A DNA stretch of 64,000 bases from Nocardioides luteus (lineage in GTDB: Bacteria; Actinomycetota; Actinomycetes; Propionibacteriales; Nocardioidaceae), in contig NZ_JZDQ02000002.1 of the NCBI RefSeq assembly GCF_000960475.2, positions 124,001 through 188,000 on the forward strand, in the 5' to 3' direction. A program made the position numbers and the translations under genes. Positions 54,082 through 62,460 of this stretch are shown here, piece by piece (the stretch's first letter is position 1; every line of letters starts with the position of its first letter). The notes under the pieces are model-generated. The model searched no databases. It had not been told where the DNA came from and saw only the letters and a program-made list of their open reading frames with translations.

Positions 54082-54492
54082 TTACAGGCGAACGAACAGT
54101 CTCCCGCACTCCGGCCGATACCCCTCGGGGAACCCTGACCGCTCGAGTGTGCCGACCGTCACAACGATGCCGCCCGGCAGCCGTACGGTGCTCAGGTGCA
54201 CTCCCGTGCCGGGCCGGTCGTCCGCGCCGGCCATCAGGTCCACCAGGTCGAGGACACCGCGGCCGGTGAGCTTCGCGACGCACTCCGCCCGGGTCCATCG
54301 CTCCCAGAACCCCTCGGCGCCGAACCGTCTCGCGAGAGCCGCCGGGACCGTACGCTCCACCTCGCCATCGATCGCCACCGGGACGTCGTAGGAGCCCGTC
54401 CAGGCGACCACCCGGCCGTCGTGGAGGTGGCTGCGGGCGCGATGTCCGGCGAGCTCGGCGTCGCCGCCGACGCGGAGCCGGCCGGCGATCAT
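54082..54492 (-). CDS. 4'-phosphopantetheinyl transferase-like protein
   Basis: 136 residues. The stretch WTRAECVAKLTGRG at 66-79 corresponds to the WT-x-KEA-x2-K-x-TGRG signature of phosphopantetheinyl transferases, with the KEA replaced by AEC, so Glu70 is kept but the preceding Lys is not. VAIDGEVER near 40 could supply the acidic metal ligands. It is short, lacking most of the N-terminal half of Sfp-type enzymes. Its ATG shares a base with the stop of the FabG-like gene, so it belongs to the ACP cassette. It may prime the ACP encoded at 56451 or be a degenerate relative. Confidence 0.65.
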   Translation of the reverse strand: MIAGRLRVGGDAELAGHRARSHLHDGRVVAWTGSYDVPVAIDGEVERTVPAALARRFGAEGFWERWTRAECVAKLTGRGVLDLVDLMAGADDRPGTGVHLSTVRLPGGIVVTVGTLERSGFPEGYRPECGRLFVRL

Positions 54493-55238
54493 CAGATCGA
54501 GCCGCCGCCGTCGATGACGATCGACTGGCCGTTGATGTTGGTCTGCTCGAGCAGCAGCATCCGCACGGTCGGCACGACGTCCTCGGGCGTGGTCATCGCA
54601 CCCGAGGGCGTACGCCGCGCGATCGACTCGAGCTGGTTCGCGCCGAGCACCGCCGACATCTCCGAGGCGAAGAACCCGGGCGCGACCGCGTTGGCCAGCA
54701 CCCGGCCGCCGAGCTCACGGGCCAGCGAACGGGTCGCCGCGTCGAGACCTCCCTTGGTGGCCGAGTAGGCCACCAGGCCCTGATAGCCACGCTGGCCACA
54801 GATCGAGGTCACGTTGACGACCCGGCCCCTCAGCCCCTTGCCGATCAGCCGTCGCAGCACGAACCGGGTCAGCACCAGGGGCGCGGTCAGGTTGGTCTCG
54901 ATGATCTGCGCGATCCGGTCGGAGGAGGTGTGCACGTGCAGCGAGTCCTGCCCGATCGCGGCGTTGTTGACCAGCCCGTCGATGACGCCGAGCTTCGCCT
55001 CGACCTCCTTGACGAACGCCTGGGCCGCCTTCTCGTCGGTCACGTCGACCGAGCCGACGTGGGTGTCGTCGGGGTACTTCGAGGCGAGCGCCTCGAGCTC
55101 GGGGGTCACCGTGCGCGCGAAGGCCGCGACCTTGACGCCGCGCTCGAGCAGGTCGGTGACGATGGCGAGACCGAGGCCGCGCGAGGCGCCGGAGACCAGC
55201 ACCACGGAGGCGGGCGGGATGGGTTCGAAGTCAGACAT
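54492..55238 (-). CDS. FabG-like short-chain reductase of the ACP cassette
   Basis: 248 residues. NADP loop VSGASRGLGLAI (about 14-25), NNAA near 90, catalytic Ser in VNVTSICG and the YSATK pair (Tyr, Lys), and the FabG-type ending NGQSIVIDGGGS. Most like 3-oxoacyl-ACP reductases, which reduce a beta-keto group on an acyl-ACP. It is overlapped on both sides by the PPTase-like and ligase genes. In this setting it would act on the acyl group carried by the neighbouring ACP. Confidence 0.8.
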   Translation of the reverse strand: MSDFEPIPPASVVLVSGASRGLGLAIVTDLLERGVKVAAFARTVTPELEALASKYPDDTHVGSVDVTDEKAAQAFVKEVEAKLGVIDGLVNNAAIGQDSLHVHTSSDRIAQIIETNLTAPLVLTRFVLRRLIGKGLRGRVVNVTSICGQRGYQGLVAYSATKGGLDAATRSLARELGGRVLANAVAPGFFASEMSAVLGANQLESIARRTPSGAMTTPEDVVPTVRMLLLEQTNINGQSIVIDGGGSI

Positions 55239-56454
55239 CGCTCTTCAGCGTCTCCTTGGCCGGGATCTCGGCGAGCATCTTGATGCGCCGCGGGACGGCG
55301 TACTCGGGCAGCCGCTCGGCCGCCCAGCGGGTCAGGTCGTCGGCGTTCACGTCGGACCCGGGGCCGGCGACCACGTCGGCGACGACCATGGTGCCGACCA
55401 GCGGCGCCTTCCGGCCGCGCACGGCCGCCCAGGCGACCTCGGGGTGGGACTGCAGCAGGTCGCGGACGGCGCCGACGGACACCTTGGAGCCGCCTACGTT
55501 GAGCTCGTCGCGGTCCAGGCGGCCGGTGACCAGCACCCGGCCGTCCTCGACGCGGGCGGCGTCGCCGGTGCGTACGGCGCCGGTCATCTCGGCGCCCGAG
55601 GCGTCGGTGCCGTGGTGCGGCGAGGTGATCACCAGCTCACCGTCGACCACCGAGAGCCGCGGGCGGCCGGGTACGTCGCGGTCCAGCCACTCCACCGGGA
55701 ACCCGGCGCGGCCGTCGTGGACGACGATGGAGGCGCCCACCTCGGAGGAGGCGTAGATCCAGGACACGCGCGCGTCCGGGAAGGCCTCGGTGAGCTGCGT
55801 CAGCACGGCCTGGTCGACCGGTTCGCCGCCGAGCGTGACCTGCTCGAGCGGAAGCTTCTGCAGCTCGGCGCCGTGGCGCATCAACGTACGCCGCCAGAAC
55901 GTCGGGGTCCCGGACACGGCGGTGACGCCGTGCTCGAGCGCGGGCGTCAGCCAGTCGTCCAGGTCGGCCGGGTCGACGAGCACCAGGTCCTGGCCGGGCA
56001 CGCCCAGCCCGAGCGTGATCACCTGCCACCAGGCGTAGGTGCCGGGCGAGTAGGGGCACAGCCAGGTGCGCGGCGCCAGCTCGCCCGTCACCGTCGAGAG
56101 CGACCCCAGGGTGTGACCGACCCGCTTGGGCCGGCCGGTCGAGCCGGAGGTGAGCAGCCAGACCCGGCCGTCCTCGGCCGCGCGGGGACTCGTGGCCGCG
56201 CGGACCTCGTCGCCGGCGACCAGGTCGAACCCGGCCGTACGCAGCTCCTCGGCCAGCGCCTCGTCGAGCCGTCCGGCGGCGACGACCAGCAGCTCGCCGC
56301 CGTCCTTCAGCGCGGCGACCGCCGGCAGGGCGTCGACGCTGCGCTCGACGACGTGCGCCGTCGGCGTGGGCCGTGGCACGGCCCGCTGGACGAGCTCACC
56401 CCAGGTCGTACGCCGCCCCGTGCGGGCGTCGACGACGAGGTTGTCGGCGATCAC
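55231..56454 (-). CDS. AMP-dependent acyl-ACP ligase-like protein
   Basis: 407 residues of the acyl-adenylate-forming family. The A3 loop is LTSGSTGRPK at 101-110, YASSEVG near 235 is A5, TGDAARVEDGRVLVTGRLDRDELNVGG is A7/A8, and KETLKSDV at the end supplies the catalytic Lys. It is about 100-150 residues shorter than typical, lacking part of the N-terminal subdomain. It overlaps the SDR by eight bases and the ACP gene by four. It would activate a small acid and load it on the ACP; the acid is not known. Confidence 0.8.
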   Translation of the reverse strand: MIADNLVVDARTGRRTTWGELVQRAVPRPTPTAHVVERSVDALPAVAALKDGGELLVVAAGRLDEALAEELRTAGFDLVAGDEVRAATSPRAAEDGRVWLLTSGSTGRPKRVGHTLGSLSTVTGELAPRTWLCPYSPGTYAWWQVITLGLGVPGQDLVLVDPADLDDWLTPALEHGVTAVSGTPTFWRRTLMRHGAELQKLPLEQVTLGGEPVDQAVLTQLTEAFPDARVSWIYASSEVGASIVVHDGRAGFPVEWLDRDVPGRPRLSVVDGELVITSPHHGTDASGAEMTGAVRTGDAARVEDGRVLVTGRLDRDELNVGGSKVSVGAVRDLLQSHPEVAWAAVRGRKAPLVGTMVVADVVAGPGSDVNADDLTRWAAERLPEYAVPRRIKMLAEIPAKETLKSDV

Positions 56455-56702
56455 TGACCCTGGATCTCCACGAGCAGGTCGAGCACGTCGCCGATCGTCT
56501 CGATCGAGCGGAGCCCGGCCGCCTCGAAGTTGAGCTCGTCCCCGATCTCGTCCTCGACGCGGAGCGCGAGCTCGGAGAAGTCGAGCGAGCGGAAACCGAT
56601 GTCCGCCAGCTTCGCGGTGTCGTCGTCCGGAAGGGTCTTCCCCTGCACGGCCACCACCTCGGCCATGAGCTTGCGGACCGCCGGTCGGTCAAGAGTCTCC
56701 AT
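56451..56702 (-). CDS. acyl carrier protein
   Basis: 83 residues, first gene of the cassette. A four-helix ACP with the phosphopantetheine serine at 39 in GFRSLDFSELALRVEDEIG. The usual Asp before the serine is Arg here. The length and acidic second helix (ELALRVEDE) are typical. It overlaps the ligase gene by four bases. Dedicated small ACPs beside AMP ligases are known from D-alanylation and sugar-acyl modification systems, but this one is in neither a dlt operon nor a fatty acid operon. Confidence 0.85.
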   Translation of the reverse strand: METLDRPAVRKLMAEVVAVQGKTLPDDDTAKLADIGFRSLDFSELALRVEDEIGDELNFEAAGLRSIETIGDVLDLLVEIQGQ

Positions 56703-56754
56703 GGCCTCGGACCATATAACGTGAGCGCGCATCCCATGACGTCTGAGGAGACCG
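56703..56754. promoter_or_regulatory. divergent promoter region, ACP cassette and pse operon
   Basis: Only 52 bases separate the two start codons. ATATAAC near 56715 is a possible -10 box and GAGGAG about seven bases before 56755 is the ribosome site for pseH. So close a divergence suggests that both sides are expressed together. Confidence 0.5.
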
Positions 56755-57291
56755 ATGTTACGACGGGCGACCGCCGACGACCTGCCGAGCATGCTCGCCT
56801 GGCGCAACCAGGACGCGAACCGTTCGGTGAGCATCACCCAGCATCTGATCACCGCCGAGGAGCACGCCGCCTGGTGGTCCCGGGTCGCCCAGGACCCGTC
56901 GCGCCGGGTGCTGATGTTCGAGTACGCCGCCCGCCCCCTCGGCGTGGTGACCTTCTTCGACCACGACCCCGCCGCCAGGTCCGCCTCCTGGGGCTTCTAT
57001 CTCGACCACGACGGCACGACCGCCGACGGCACCGCGCTGCTGGCGTGGACCAAGATCATGCGTGAGGCTGTGGCGTACGCCTTCGCCCCCGAGCCGGACG
57101 GGCTCGACGTCGACCTCCTCGAGGGCGAGGTGCTCCCCCACAACGAAGCCGTCCGCACCATGAACCGCCGGCTCGGGTTCACCGAGGGCGAGCCCTACGA
57201 GCAGACCGTTGACGGCGGCTCCGTGACCGCGATCCCGGTCCGTCTGCACCGCGACGACCGACCCACCCGACGTTCCGGCAAGGAGCAGTGA
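56755..57291 (+). CDS. pseH: GNAT N-acyltransferase, PseH-like
   Basis: 178 residues of the GNAT fold, starting LRRATADDLPSMLAWRNQ as in PseH and other nucleotide-amino-sugar acetyltransferases, with a C-terminal NEAVRTMNRRLGFTEGE segment that binds the acyl-CoA pantetheine arm. It would acylate the C4 amino group of UDP-4-amino-4,6-dideoxy-AltNAc in the pseudaminic acid route. It begins the pse operon and overlaps pseI by one base. Because an ACP cassette is divergent from it, the donor might be an acyl-ACP rather than acetyl-CoA; this is an inference. Confidence 0.75.
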   Translation: MLRRATADDLPSMLAWRNQDANRSVSITQHLITAEEHAAWWSRVAQDPSRRVLMFEYAARPLGVVTFFDHDPAARSASWGFYLDHDGTTADGTALLAWTKIMREAVAYAFAPEPDGLDVDLLEGEVLPHNEAVRTMNRRLGFTEGEPYEQTVDGGSVTAIPVRLHRDDRPTRRSGKEQ

Positions 57292-58349
57292 TGACCACTA
57301 TCCACGAGATTGCGGTCGGCGACCGGCTGATCGGCCCCGGCCACGAGCCGTTCGTGATCGCGGAGATGTCCGGCAACCACGGCGGCGACCTGGAGCGGGC
57401 GCTCGACATCGTCCGGGCCGCGGGCGAGGCCGGCGCGCACGCGCTCAAGATCCAGACCTACACCGCCGACACCATCACCCTGGACGTCGACACCCCCGCC
57501 TTCCGGCTCTCCGCGGACCACCCGCTGTGGCCCAACCGCCGCCTCCACGAGCTCTACGAGGAGGCGCACACGCCGTGGGAGTGGCACGAGCCGATCTTCG
57601 CGCTGGCGAGCGAGCTCGGGATGGTGCCGTTCAGCGCCGCGTTCGACCCGACCGCGGTCGACTTCCTGGTCAAGCTGGGCGTCCCGATGCTGAAGTCGGC
57701 CTCCTCCGAGATCACCGACCTGCCGCTGGTCCGGGCGATCGCCGAGACCGGGTTGCCGACGATCATCTCCACCGGCACGGCGACGCTCGCCGAGATCGAC
57801 GCGGCGGTGCGTACGGCACGGGCGACCGGCAACGAGGACCTCGTCGTGCTGGCCTGCACCGCGTCCTACCCGGCTCCCCCGGAGGCCTCCAACCTCCGCG
57901 CGATCCCGGTGCTGCGCGACGGGCTCGACGTCGCGGTCGGTCTCTCCGACCACACCCTCGGCATCGGCGCCTCGATCGCGGCCGTCGCCCTCGGCGCCTG
58001 CGTGATCGAGAAGCACATCACGCTCTCGCGCGCGGACGGTGCCGTCGACTCCGACTTCTCCCTGGAGCCGGACGAGTTCGCCTCGCTGGTCAGCGAGACC
58101 CGGATCGCCTGGCAGGCGCTCGGCGAGGCGCGGATCGGCCCGAAGTCGGCCGAGCGCGAGGGCCTGCGCTTCCGTCGCTCGCTCTTCGTCACCCGTGACG
58201 TACGCGCCGGGGAGAAGGTCGGGCCGGACAACGTCCGCTCCGTACGCCCCGCCGACGGGCTGCCGCCAGCCGACGTCGACATCGTCTTCGGCCGCACCTT
58301 CACCCAGGACGTCCCGGCCGGGACACCGCTGAGCTGGGATCTGGTCTAG
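57291..58349 (+). CDS. pseI: pseudaminic acid synthase (NeuB family)
   Basis: 352 residues. Condenses 2,4-diacetamido-2,4,6-trideoxy-altrose with phosphoenolpyruvate. The TIM barrel begins FVIAEMSGNHGGDLERALDIV and includes ALKIQTYT, LKSASSEITD, ISTGTATLAEI and CVIEKHITLSR. The C-terminal SAF antifreeze-like domain is about 290-350 (RSLFVTRDVRAGEKVGPDNV). The start of the family is closer to PseI than to NeuB or LegI, notably EMSGNH. The ATG at 57291 follows AAGGAG. It meets pseG stop-to-stop, overlapping four bases. Confidence 0.9.
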   Translation: MTTIHEIAVGDRLIGPGHEPFVIAEMSGNHGGDLERALDIVRAAGEAGAHALKIQTYTADTITLDVDTPAFRLSADHPLWPNRRLHELYEEAHTPWEWHEPIFALASELGMVPFSAAFDPTAVDFLVKLGVPMLKSASSEITDLPLVRAIAETGLPTIISTGTATLAEIDAAVRTARATGNEDLVVLACTASYPAPPEASNLRAIPVLRDGLDVAVGLSDHTLGIGASIAAVALGACVIEKHITLSRADGAVDSDFSLEPDEFASLVSETRIAWQALGEARIGPKSAEREGLRFRRSLFVTRDVRAGEKVGPDNVRSVRPADGLPPADVDIVFGRTFTQDVPAGTPLSWDLV

Positions 58350-59401
58350 ACAGGATCGCGGTCGAGGGCCAGGAGCGCGTCGGCGACGCGTGCCGGCCCT
58401 CGGCCGTCGACCGTGGCCCAGCAGGCGGCCCGCAACCTCTCCCGCAGACGTACGTCACCCAGCAGCCGCCGCATCCGCTCGACGGCGCCCTCGGTGTCGC
58501 CGTCGAGCTCGGCCAGGGTGGCGATCCCGACGGCCAGCCCGTCCCGGTCCATCCGGACGTACGCCTCGTGCTGGTTGTCGGCGACGCAGACGAACCCGAC
58601 CGCCGCACCGAGGCAGAAGAGCTCCCAGGCCGAGGTGCCGGCGGCGCTGAGCACCACGTCCGCGTCGGCGACGAGCTCGGCGAGGGTGTCGGTCGGCCCG
58701 ATCACGTGGACGGCCTGCCCGGGCGCCGGCGCGATCTCGGCGATCTCCTCGGCGAGCTCCGAAGTGGCCGCGATGACGGTCAGCTCCACGGCGATCCCCG
58801 TGCCCGCGACCAGACGCACGACCCTTGGCGAGACCCCGAAGGCGTCGGTTCCGCCGAAGAACGCCAGCACGCGCAGGGGCCTGTGCTCGTCGGCAGCGAC
58901 CTTGGGCGCCCCCGGCCGCTGCCGGACGATGTCGCGCCGCTGCTGGGCGTAGGCGAGGCCGCCGAGATGCCGGGATCCCTCCGGGAGGGTCCAGGCGGAG
59001 GTCTCGGCGCCGAGGTTCTGGTCCAGGTAGAGGTCGGCCACCCGTCCGCGCGGGTCGCCGTCGGTGAGCGCCAGCAGCGGCCAGCGGTCGCGCAGGTCGG
59101 CATAGACAGAAGCCGGGAGGAGGTAGGAGTCCACGACCACCGACGACGGCTCGAGGCGGGCGAGTACGCCGCAGACATCGTCCGGTCCCGGCGGCGCGAT
59201 CTCGATCCCCCGGCGCCGCACCTGCTCGGCCGCCCAGGGCACCCGGTCCAGGTCCGCGACCATCACCACCCGCACCCCGCGGGCGACCAGCTCCTCCCCC
59301 AGTGCGAGGCAGCGCATGACATGGCCGATCCCGACATCGGGACCGGCGTCGCACACCATCACCACCCGATGACGGTCGTCCTCGGGCGATCCCATGGACA
59401 T
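58346..59401 (-). CDS. pseG: UDP-2,4-diacetamido-2,4,6-trideoxy-altrose hydrolase (PseG)
   Basis: 351 residues from the ATG at 59401 with GGGAGG nine bases upstream. GT-B-like fold that releases the free sugar from UDP. CDAGPDVGIGHVMRCLALGEEL at the N-terminus is the PseG G-x-GH-x-MRC motif (24-31), and VVDSYLL, FFGGTDAFG, VLSAAGTSAWE and NQHEAY are shared with PseG and MurG relatives. It is the only pse gene on the minus strand, lying between pseI and pseB, so it has its own promoter, divergent from pseB. Confidence 0.85.
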   Translation of the reverse strand: MSMGSPEDDRHRVVMVCDAGPDVGIGHVMRCLALGEELVARGVRVVMVADLDRVPWAAEQVRRRGIEIAPPGPDDVCGVLARLEPSSVVVDSYLLPASVYADLRDRWPLLALTDGDPRGRVADLYLDQNLGAETSAWTLPEGSRHLGGLAYAQQRRDIVRQRPGAPKVAADEHRPLRVLAFFGGTDAFGVSPRVVRLVAGTGIAVELTVIAATSELAEEIAEIAPAPGQAVHVIGPTDTLAELVADADVVLSAAGTSAWELFCLGAAVGFVCVADNQHEAYVRMDRDGLAVGIATLAELDGDTEGAVERMRRLLGDVRLRERLRAACWATVDGRGPARVADALLALDRDPV

Positions 59402-59509
59402 GACTGCGCAACCTCCCGGATCCGGCCGTTTATGGCGAACGGCACGTGTCACCTTTTGCGCGCCGTATCGTTGGCGCACCAGATGAGGCCCAGACTAGAG
59501 AGCATCCCT

Positions 59510-60544
59510 GTGACCGTGCCGAATTCGGAAGTCCGAGAGTCAGCCGAACCGATCAACCACCCTCTCGATGGCGCAAGCGTCCTGGTCACCGGCGGGACCG
59601 GATCGTTCGGGAAGGCATTCATCCGCCACGTCCTCGACAACCTCAACCCGCGGCGCGTGATCGTCTTCTCGCGCGACGAGCTGAAGCAGTACGAGTGCCG
59701 CCAGCTCTTCGGCGACGACCCGAGGCTGCGCTGGTTCATCGGAGACATCCGCGATCGCGACCGGCTGCACCGGGCGCTCCACGACGTCGACTACGTCGTC
59801 CACGCCGCCGCCCTCAAGCAGGTCGACACCGGGGAGTACAACCCCTTCGAGTTCATCAAGACCAACGTCCTGGGATCGCAGAACGTCGTCGAGGCCTCGA
59901 TCGACGCGGGCGTCAAGAAGGTCGTCGCCCTCTCCACGGACAAGGCCTCCTCGCCGATCAACCTCTACGGCGCGACCAAGCTGACCGCCGACAAGATCTT
60001 CATCCTCGGCAACAACTACGCCGCCTCCTACGACACCCGGTTCTCCGTCGTCCGCTACGGCAACGTGACCGGCTCCCGCGGATCGATCATCCCGAAGTGG
60101 AAGGCGATGGCCGAGCGCGGCGAGCCGCTCGGGATCACCGACATGCGGTGCACCCGGTTCCTGATCACGCTGCCGCAGGCGGTGCAGATGGTGCTCGACA
60201 CCTTCGAGCTCATGCAGGGTGGCGAGCTGCTCGTCCCGCACATCCCGTCCCACAAGGTCGTCGACCTGGCGAAGGCGGTCGCCCCCGACGCCAGCTTCGT
60301 CGACATCGGGCTGCGCCCCGGCGAGAAGCTCCACGAGGAGATGATCAGCCCGGAGGAGGGCCGCCGCGCGGTCAGCATCCGCGACGGGAAGTACTACGTG
60401 ATCGAGCCGGAGAACCCCCAGTGGGGCTACAAACCGATCATGGACGCGGTGCCCGTCCCCGACGGCTTCCACTGCGCCTCGGACAAGAACGACATCTGGT
60501 ACGACGCCGACGACCTCCGCGCGGTCCTGGAGTCGGGGATCTAG
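59510..60544 (+). CDS. pseB: UDP-N-acetylglucosamine 4,6-dehydratase, inverting (PseB)
   Basis: 344 residues from the GTG at 59510; an ATG at 59483 is also possible. First step of pseudaminic acid synthesis. The NADP loop is VLVTGGTGSFG (24-34), FSRDELKQYE fits PseB, and the catalytic Asp144, Lys145 and Tyr153 lie in LSTDKASSPINLYGATK. SVVRYGNVTGSRGS and LRPGEKLHEEMIS are strongly conserved. It overlaps pseC by one base (TAGTG). Confidence 0.93.
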   Translation: MTVPNSEVRESAEPINHPLDGASVLVTGGTGSFGKAFIRHVLDNLNPRRVIVFSRDELKQYECRQLFGDDPRLRWFIGDIRDRDRLHRALHDVDYVVHAAALKQVDTGEYNPFEFIKTNVLGSQNVVEASIDAGVKKVVALSTDKASSPINLYGATKLTADKIFILGNNYAASYDTRFSVVRYGNVTGSRGSIIPKWKAMAERGEPLGITDMRCTRFLITLPQAVQMVLDTFELMQGGELLVPHIPSHKVVDLAKAVAPDASFVDIGLRPGEKLHEEMISPEEGRRAVSIRDGKYYVIEPENPQWGYKPIMDAVPVPDGFHCASDKNDIWYDADDLRAVLESGI

Positions 60545-61665
60545 TGCTGCCCTACGGCCGCCAGTCGGTCTCCGAGGACGACGTCGAGGCAGTCACCGCG
60601 ATCCTGCGCGGCGACTGGCTCACCACCGGGCCGACGGTCGAGGCGTTCGAGCGGGCGCTCTCCGACCTGGTCGGCGGGCACCGCGCGGTCTCGTGCACCT
60701 CCGGCACCGCTGCCCTCCACATCGCCTACGCCGCCGCCGGCGTGGGTGCCGGTGACGAGGTCGTCACTACGCCGATGACGTTCGTCGCGACCGCCTCGGG
60801 CGCCTCGCTGCTCGGCGCGAAGGTCGTCTTCGCCGACGTCGATCCGGACACAGCGCTGATCGACCCGGCAGCCGTCGACGCTCTCGTCACCGACCGCACC
60901 AAGGTCGTCGCCGCCGTCGACTACGCGGGCCAGCCGGCCGACTACGCCGCGCTGCAGCCGATCGCCGACCGGGTCGGCGCGCTGACCCTCGCCGACGCGG
61001 CCCACTCGATCGGCGGCTTCGCCGGCGGCCGTCCGGTCGGTGACCTGGCCGATCTGACCACGCTGTCGTTCTTCCCGACCAAGAACCTCACCACCGGTGA
61101 GGGCGGCGCGGTCGTCGCGAAGGACGCGGTGGTGGCCCAGCGCGCCCACGAGTTCCACTTCGTGGGGCTGATGCGTGACCCGGACCGTTTCCGGATCACC
61201 GACGAGGGGCCGTGGCACCAGGAGGTCCACGAGTTCGGGCTCAACTACCGGCTCACCGACCTGCAGTGCGCCTTCGGCCTCTCCCAGCTGAAGCGGCTGG
61301 CCGGGTTCAAGCAGCGGCGCGCAGAGATCACCGCCCGCTACAACAGCGCACTCGCCGGCGTCGACGGGCTGCGGCTGCCGGTGCAGCGCGCGGGCGTCGA
61401 CCCGGCATGGCACCTCTACCCGGTGCGGATCCTCGAGGACCGGCGCCGCGAGGTCTTCGAGAAGATGCGGGCAGGAGGCATCGGCGTACAGGTGAACTAC
61501 ATCCCGGTCTACTGGCACCCGGTCTATGCCGACCTGGGCTACCGGCGCGGGATGTGCCCGAACGCCGAGGCGTTCTACGCCGAGGAGCTCTCCCTGCCGC
61601 TCTTCCCCGACCTGACCGACGACCAGGTCGACCAGGTCGTCGAGACGCTGATCGGGGTCCTGTGA
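60544..61665 (+). CDS. pseC: UDP-4-amino-4,6-dideoxy-AltNAc aminotransferase (PseC)
   Basis: 373 residues. PLP enzyme of the DegT/DnrJ/EryC1 family. LPYGRQSVSEDDVEAV opens as in PseC; Asp151 in ADAAHSIGG and Lys180 in FFPTKNLTTGEGG are the cofactor residues. It converts the PseB product to the 4-amino sugar. A GTG start shares a base with the pseB stop, and the gene overlaps the cytidylyltransferase gene by four bases. Confidence 0.92.
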   Translation: MLPYGRQSVSEDDVEAVTAILRGDWLTTGPTVEAFERALSDLVGGHRAVSCTSGTAALHIAYAAAGVGAGDEVVTTPMTFVATASGASLLGAKVVFADVDPDTALIDPAAVDALVTDRTKVVAAVDYAGQPADYAALQPIADRVGALTLADAAHSIGGFAGGRPVGDLADLTTLSFFPTKNLTTGEGGAVVAKDAVVAQRAHEFHFVGLMRDPDRFRITDEGPWHQEVHEFGLNYRLTDLQCAFGLSQLKRLAGFKQRRAEITARYNSALAGVDGLRLPVQRAGVDPAWHLYPVRILEDRRREVFEKMRAGGIGVQVNYIPVYWHPVYADLGYRRGMCPNAEAFYAEELSLPLFPDLTDDQVDQVVETLIGVL

Positions 61666-62384
61666 AGACCGCAGTCATCACCCAGGCGCGGATGACCAGC
61701 ACCCGCCTCCCGGGCAAGGTGCTTCTCGAGGCGGCGGGCGTCGCCATGCTCGAGCACCACCTCACCCGGCTCACCGCCGCCGGACTCCCGGTGATCGTGG
61801 CGACGACCACCAACGTCGACGACGACCCGGTCGCCGTCCTGGCCGACAAGCTCGGCGCCGGCGTGGTCCGCGGCAGCGAGCACGACGTGCTGTCGCGCTT
61901 TGCGCTGGCGGTGCGGGAGTTCGAGCCCGATGTCGTGGTCCGGGTGACCAGCGACTGCCCGTTGATCGACGGCGAGGTCGTACGCCGCGGCATCGACGCC
62001 TGGGTCGCCGCCGGCGACCCCGCGCTCTATGCCAGCAACGCCCTGGAGCGCACCTACCCGCGAGGCCTCGACTTCGAGGTCTTCTCCGCGGAGGCGCTGC
62101 TGGAGGCCGACCGGCTCGCGACCGAGACGCCCCACCGCGAGCACGTCACCCCGTGGCTCTACACCGACAGCACCCGGGCGAAGCTCAACCTGCCGTGGGA
62201 GCGGGATGCCTCGGCGTACCGGATCACGCTGGACACCCCGGAGGACCTCCGGCTCCTGCGGATCCTCATCGAGGACCACGACGCCCACCGGCTCGACACC
62301 CGCGGTCTCGTCGCCCTGCTGGACGAGCGTCCCGAGCTGGTCGCCATCAACGCCCAGATCGAGCAGAAGAAGCTCGGCCAGTGA
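61662..62384 (+). CDS. pseF: SpsF-type cytidylyltransferase, probable CMP-pseudaminic acid synthetase
   Basis: 240 residues, GTG start. The nucleotide loop TQARMTSTRLPGKVL is at 7-21, VRVTSDCPLID follows, and HREHVTPWLYT is also typical. The sequence belongs to the COG1861/SpsF branch of the cytidylyltransferases rather than to the NeuA-like branch that usually serves as PseF. Placement as the last gene of pseB-pseC makes it the obvious candidate for CMP-Pse formation. The symbol is given by position and class, not by close identity. Confidence 0.78.
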   Translation: MKTAVITQARMTSTRLPGKVLLEAAGVAMLEHHLTRLTAAGLPVIVATTTNVDDDPVAVLADKLGAGVVRGSEHDVLSRFALAVREFEPDVVVRVTSDCPLIDGEVVRRGIDAWVAAGDPALYASNALERTYPRGLDFEVFSAEALLEADRLATETPHREHVTPWLYTDSTRAKLNLPWERDASAYRITLDTPEDLRLLRILIEDHDAHRLDTRGLVALLDERPELVAINAQIEQKKLGQ

Positions 62385-62460
62385 GCCTCGGCCAGTAGAA
62401 TCCGAGACCTGCGGGTCGTCGCGCCGCTCTCCATCCCAGCAGCGACATTTGGAGAGCTAC

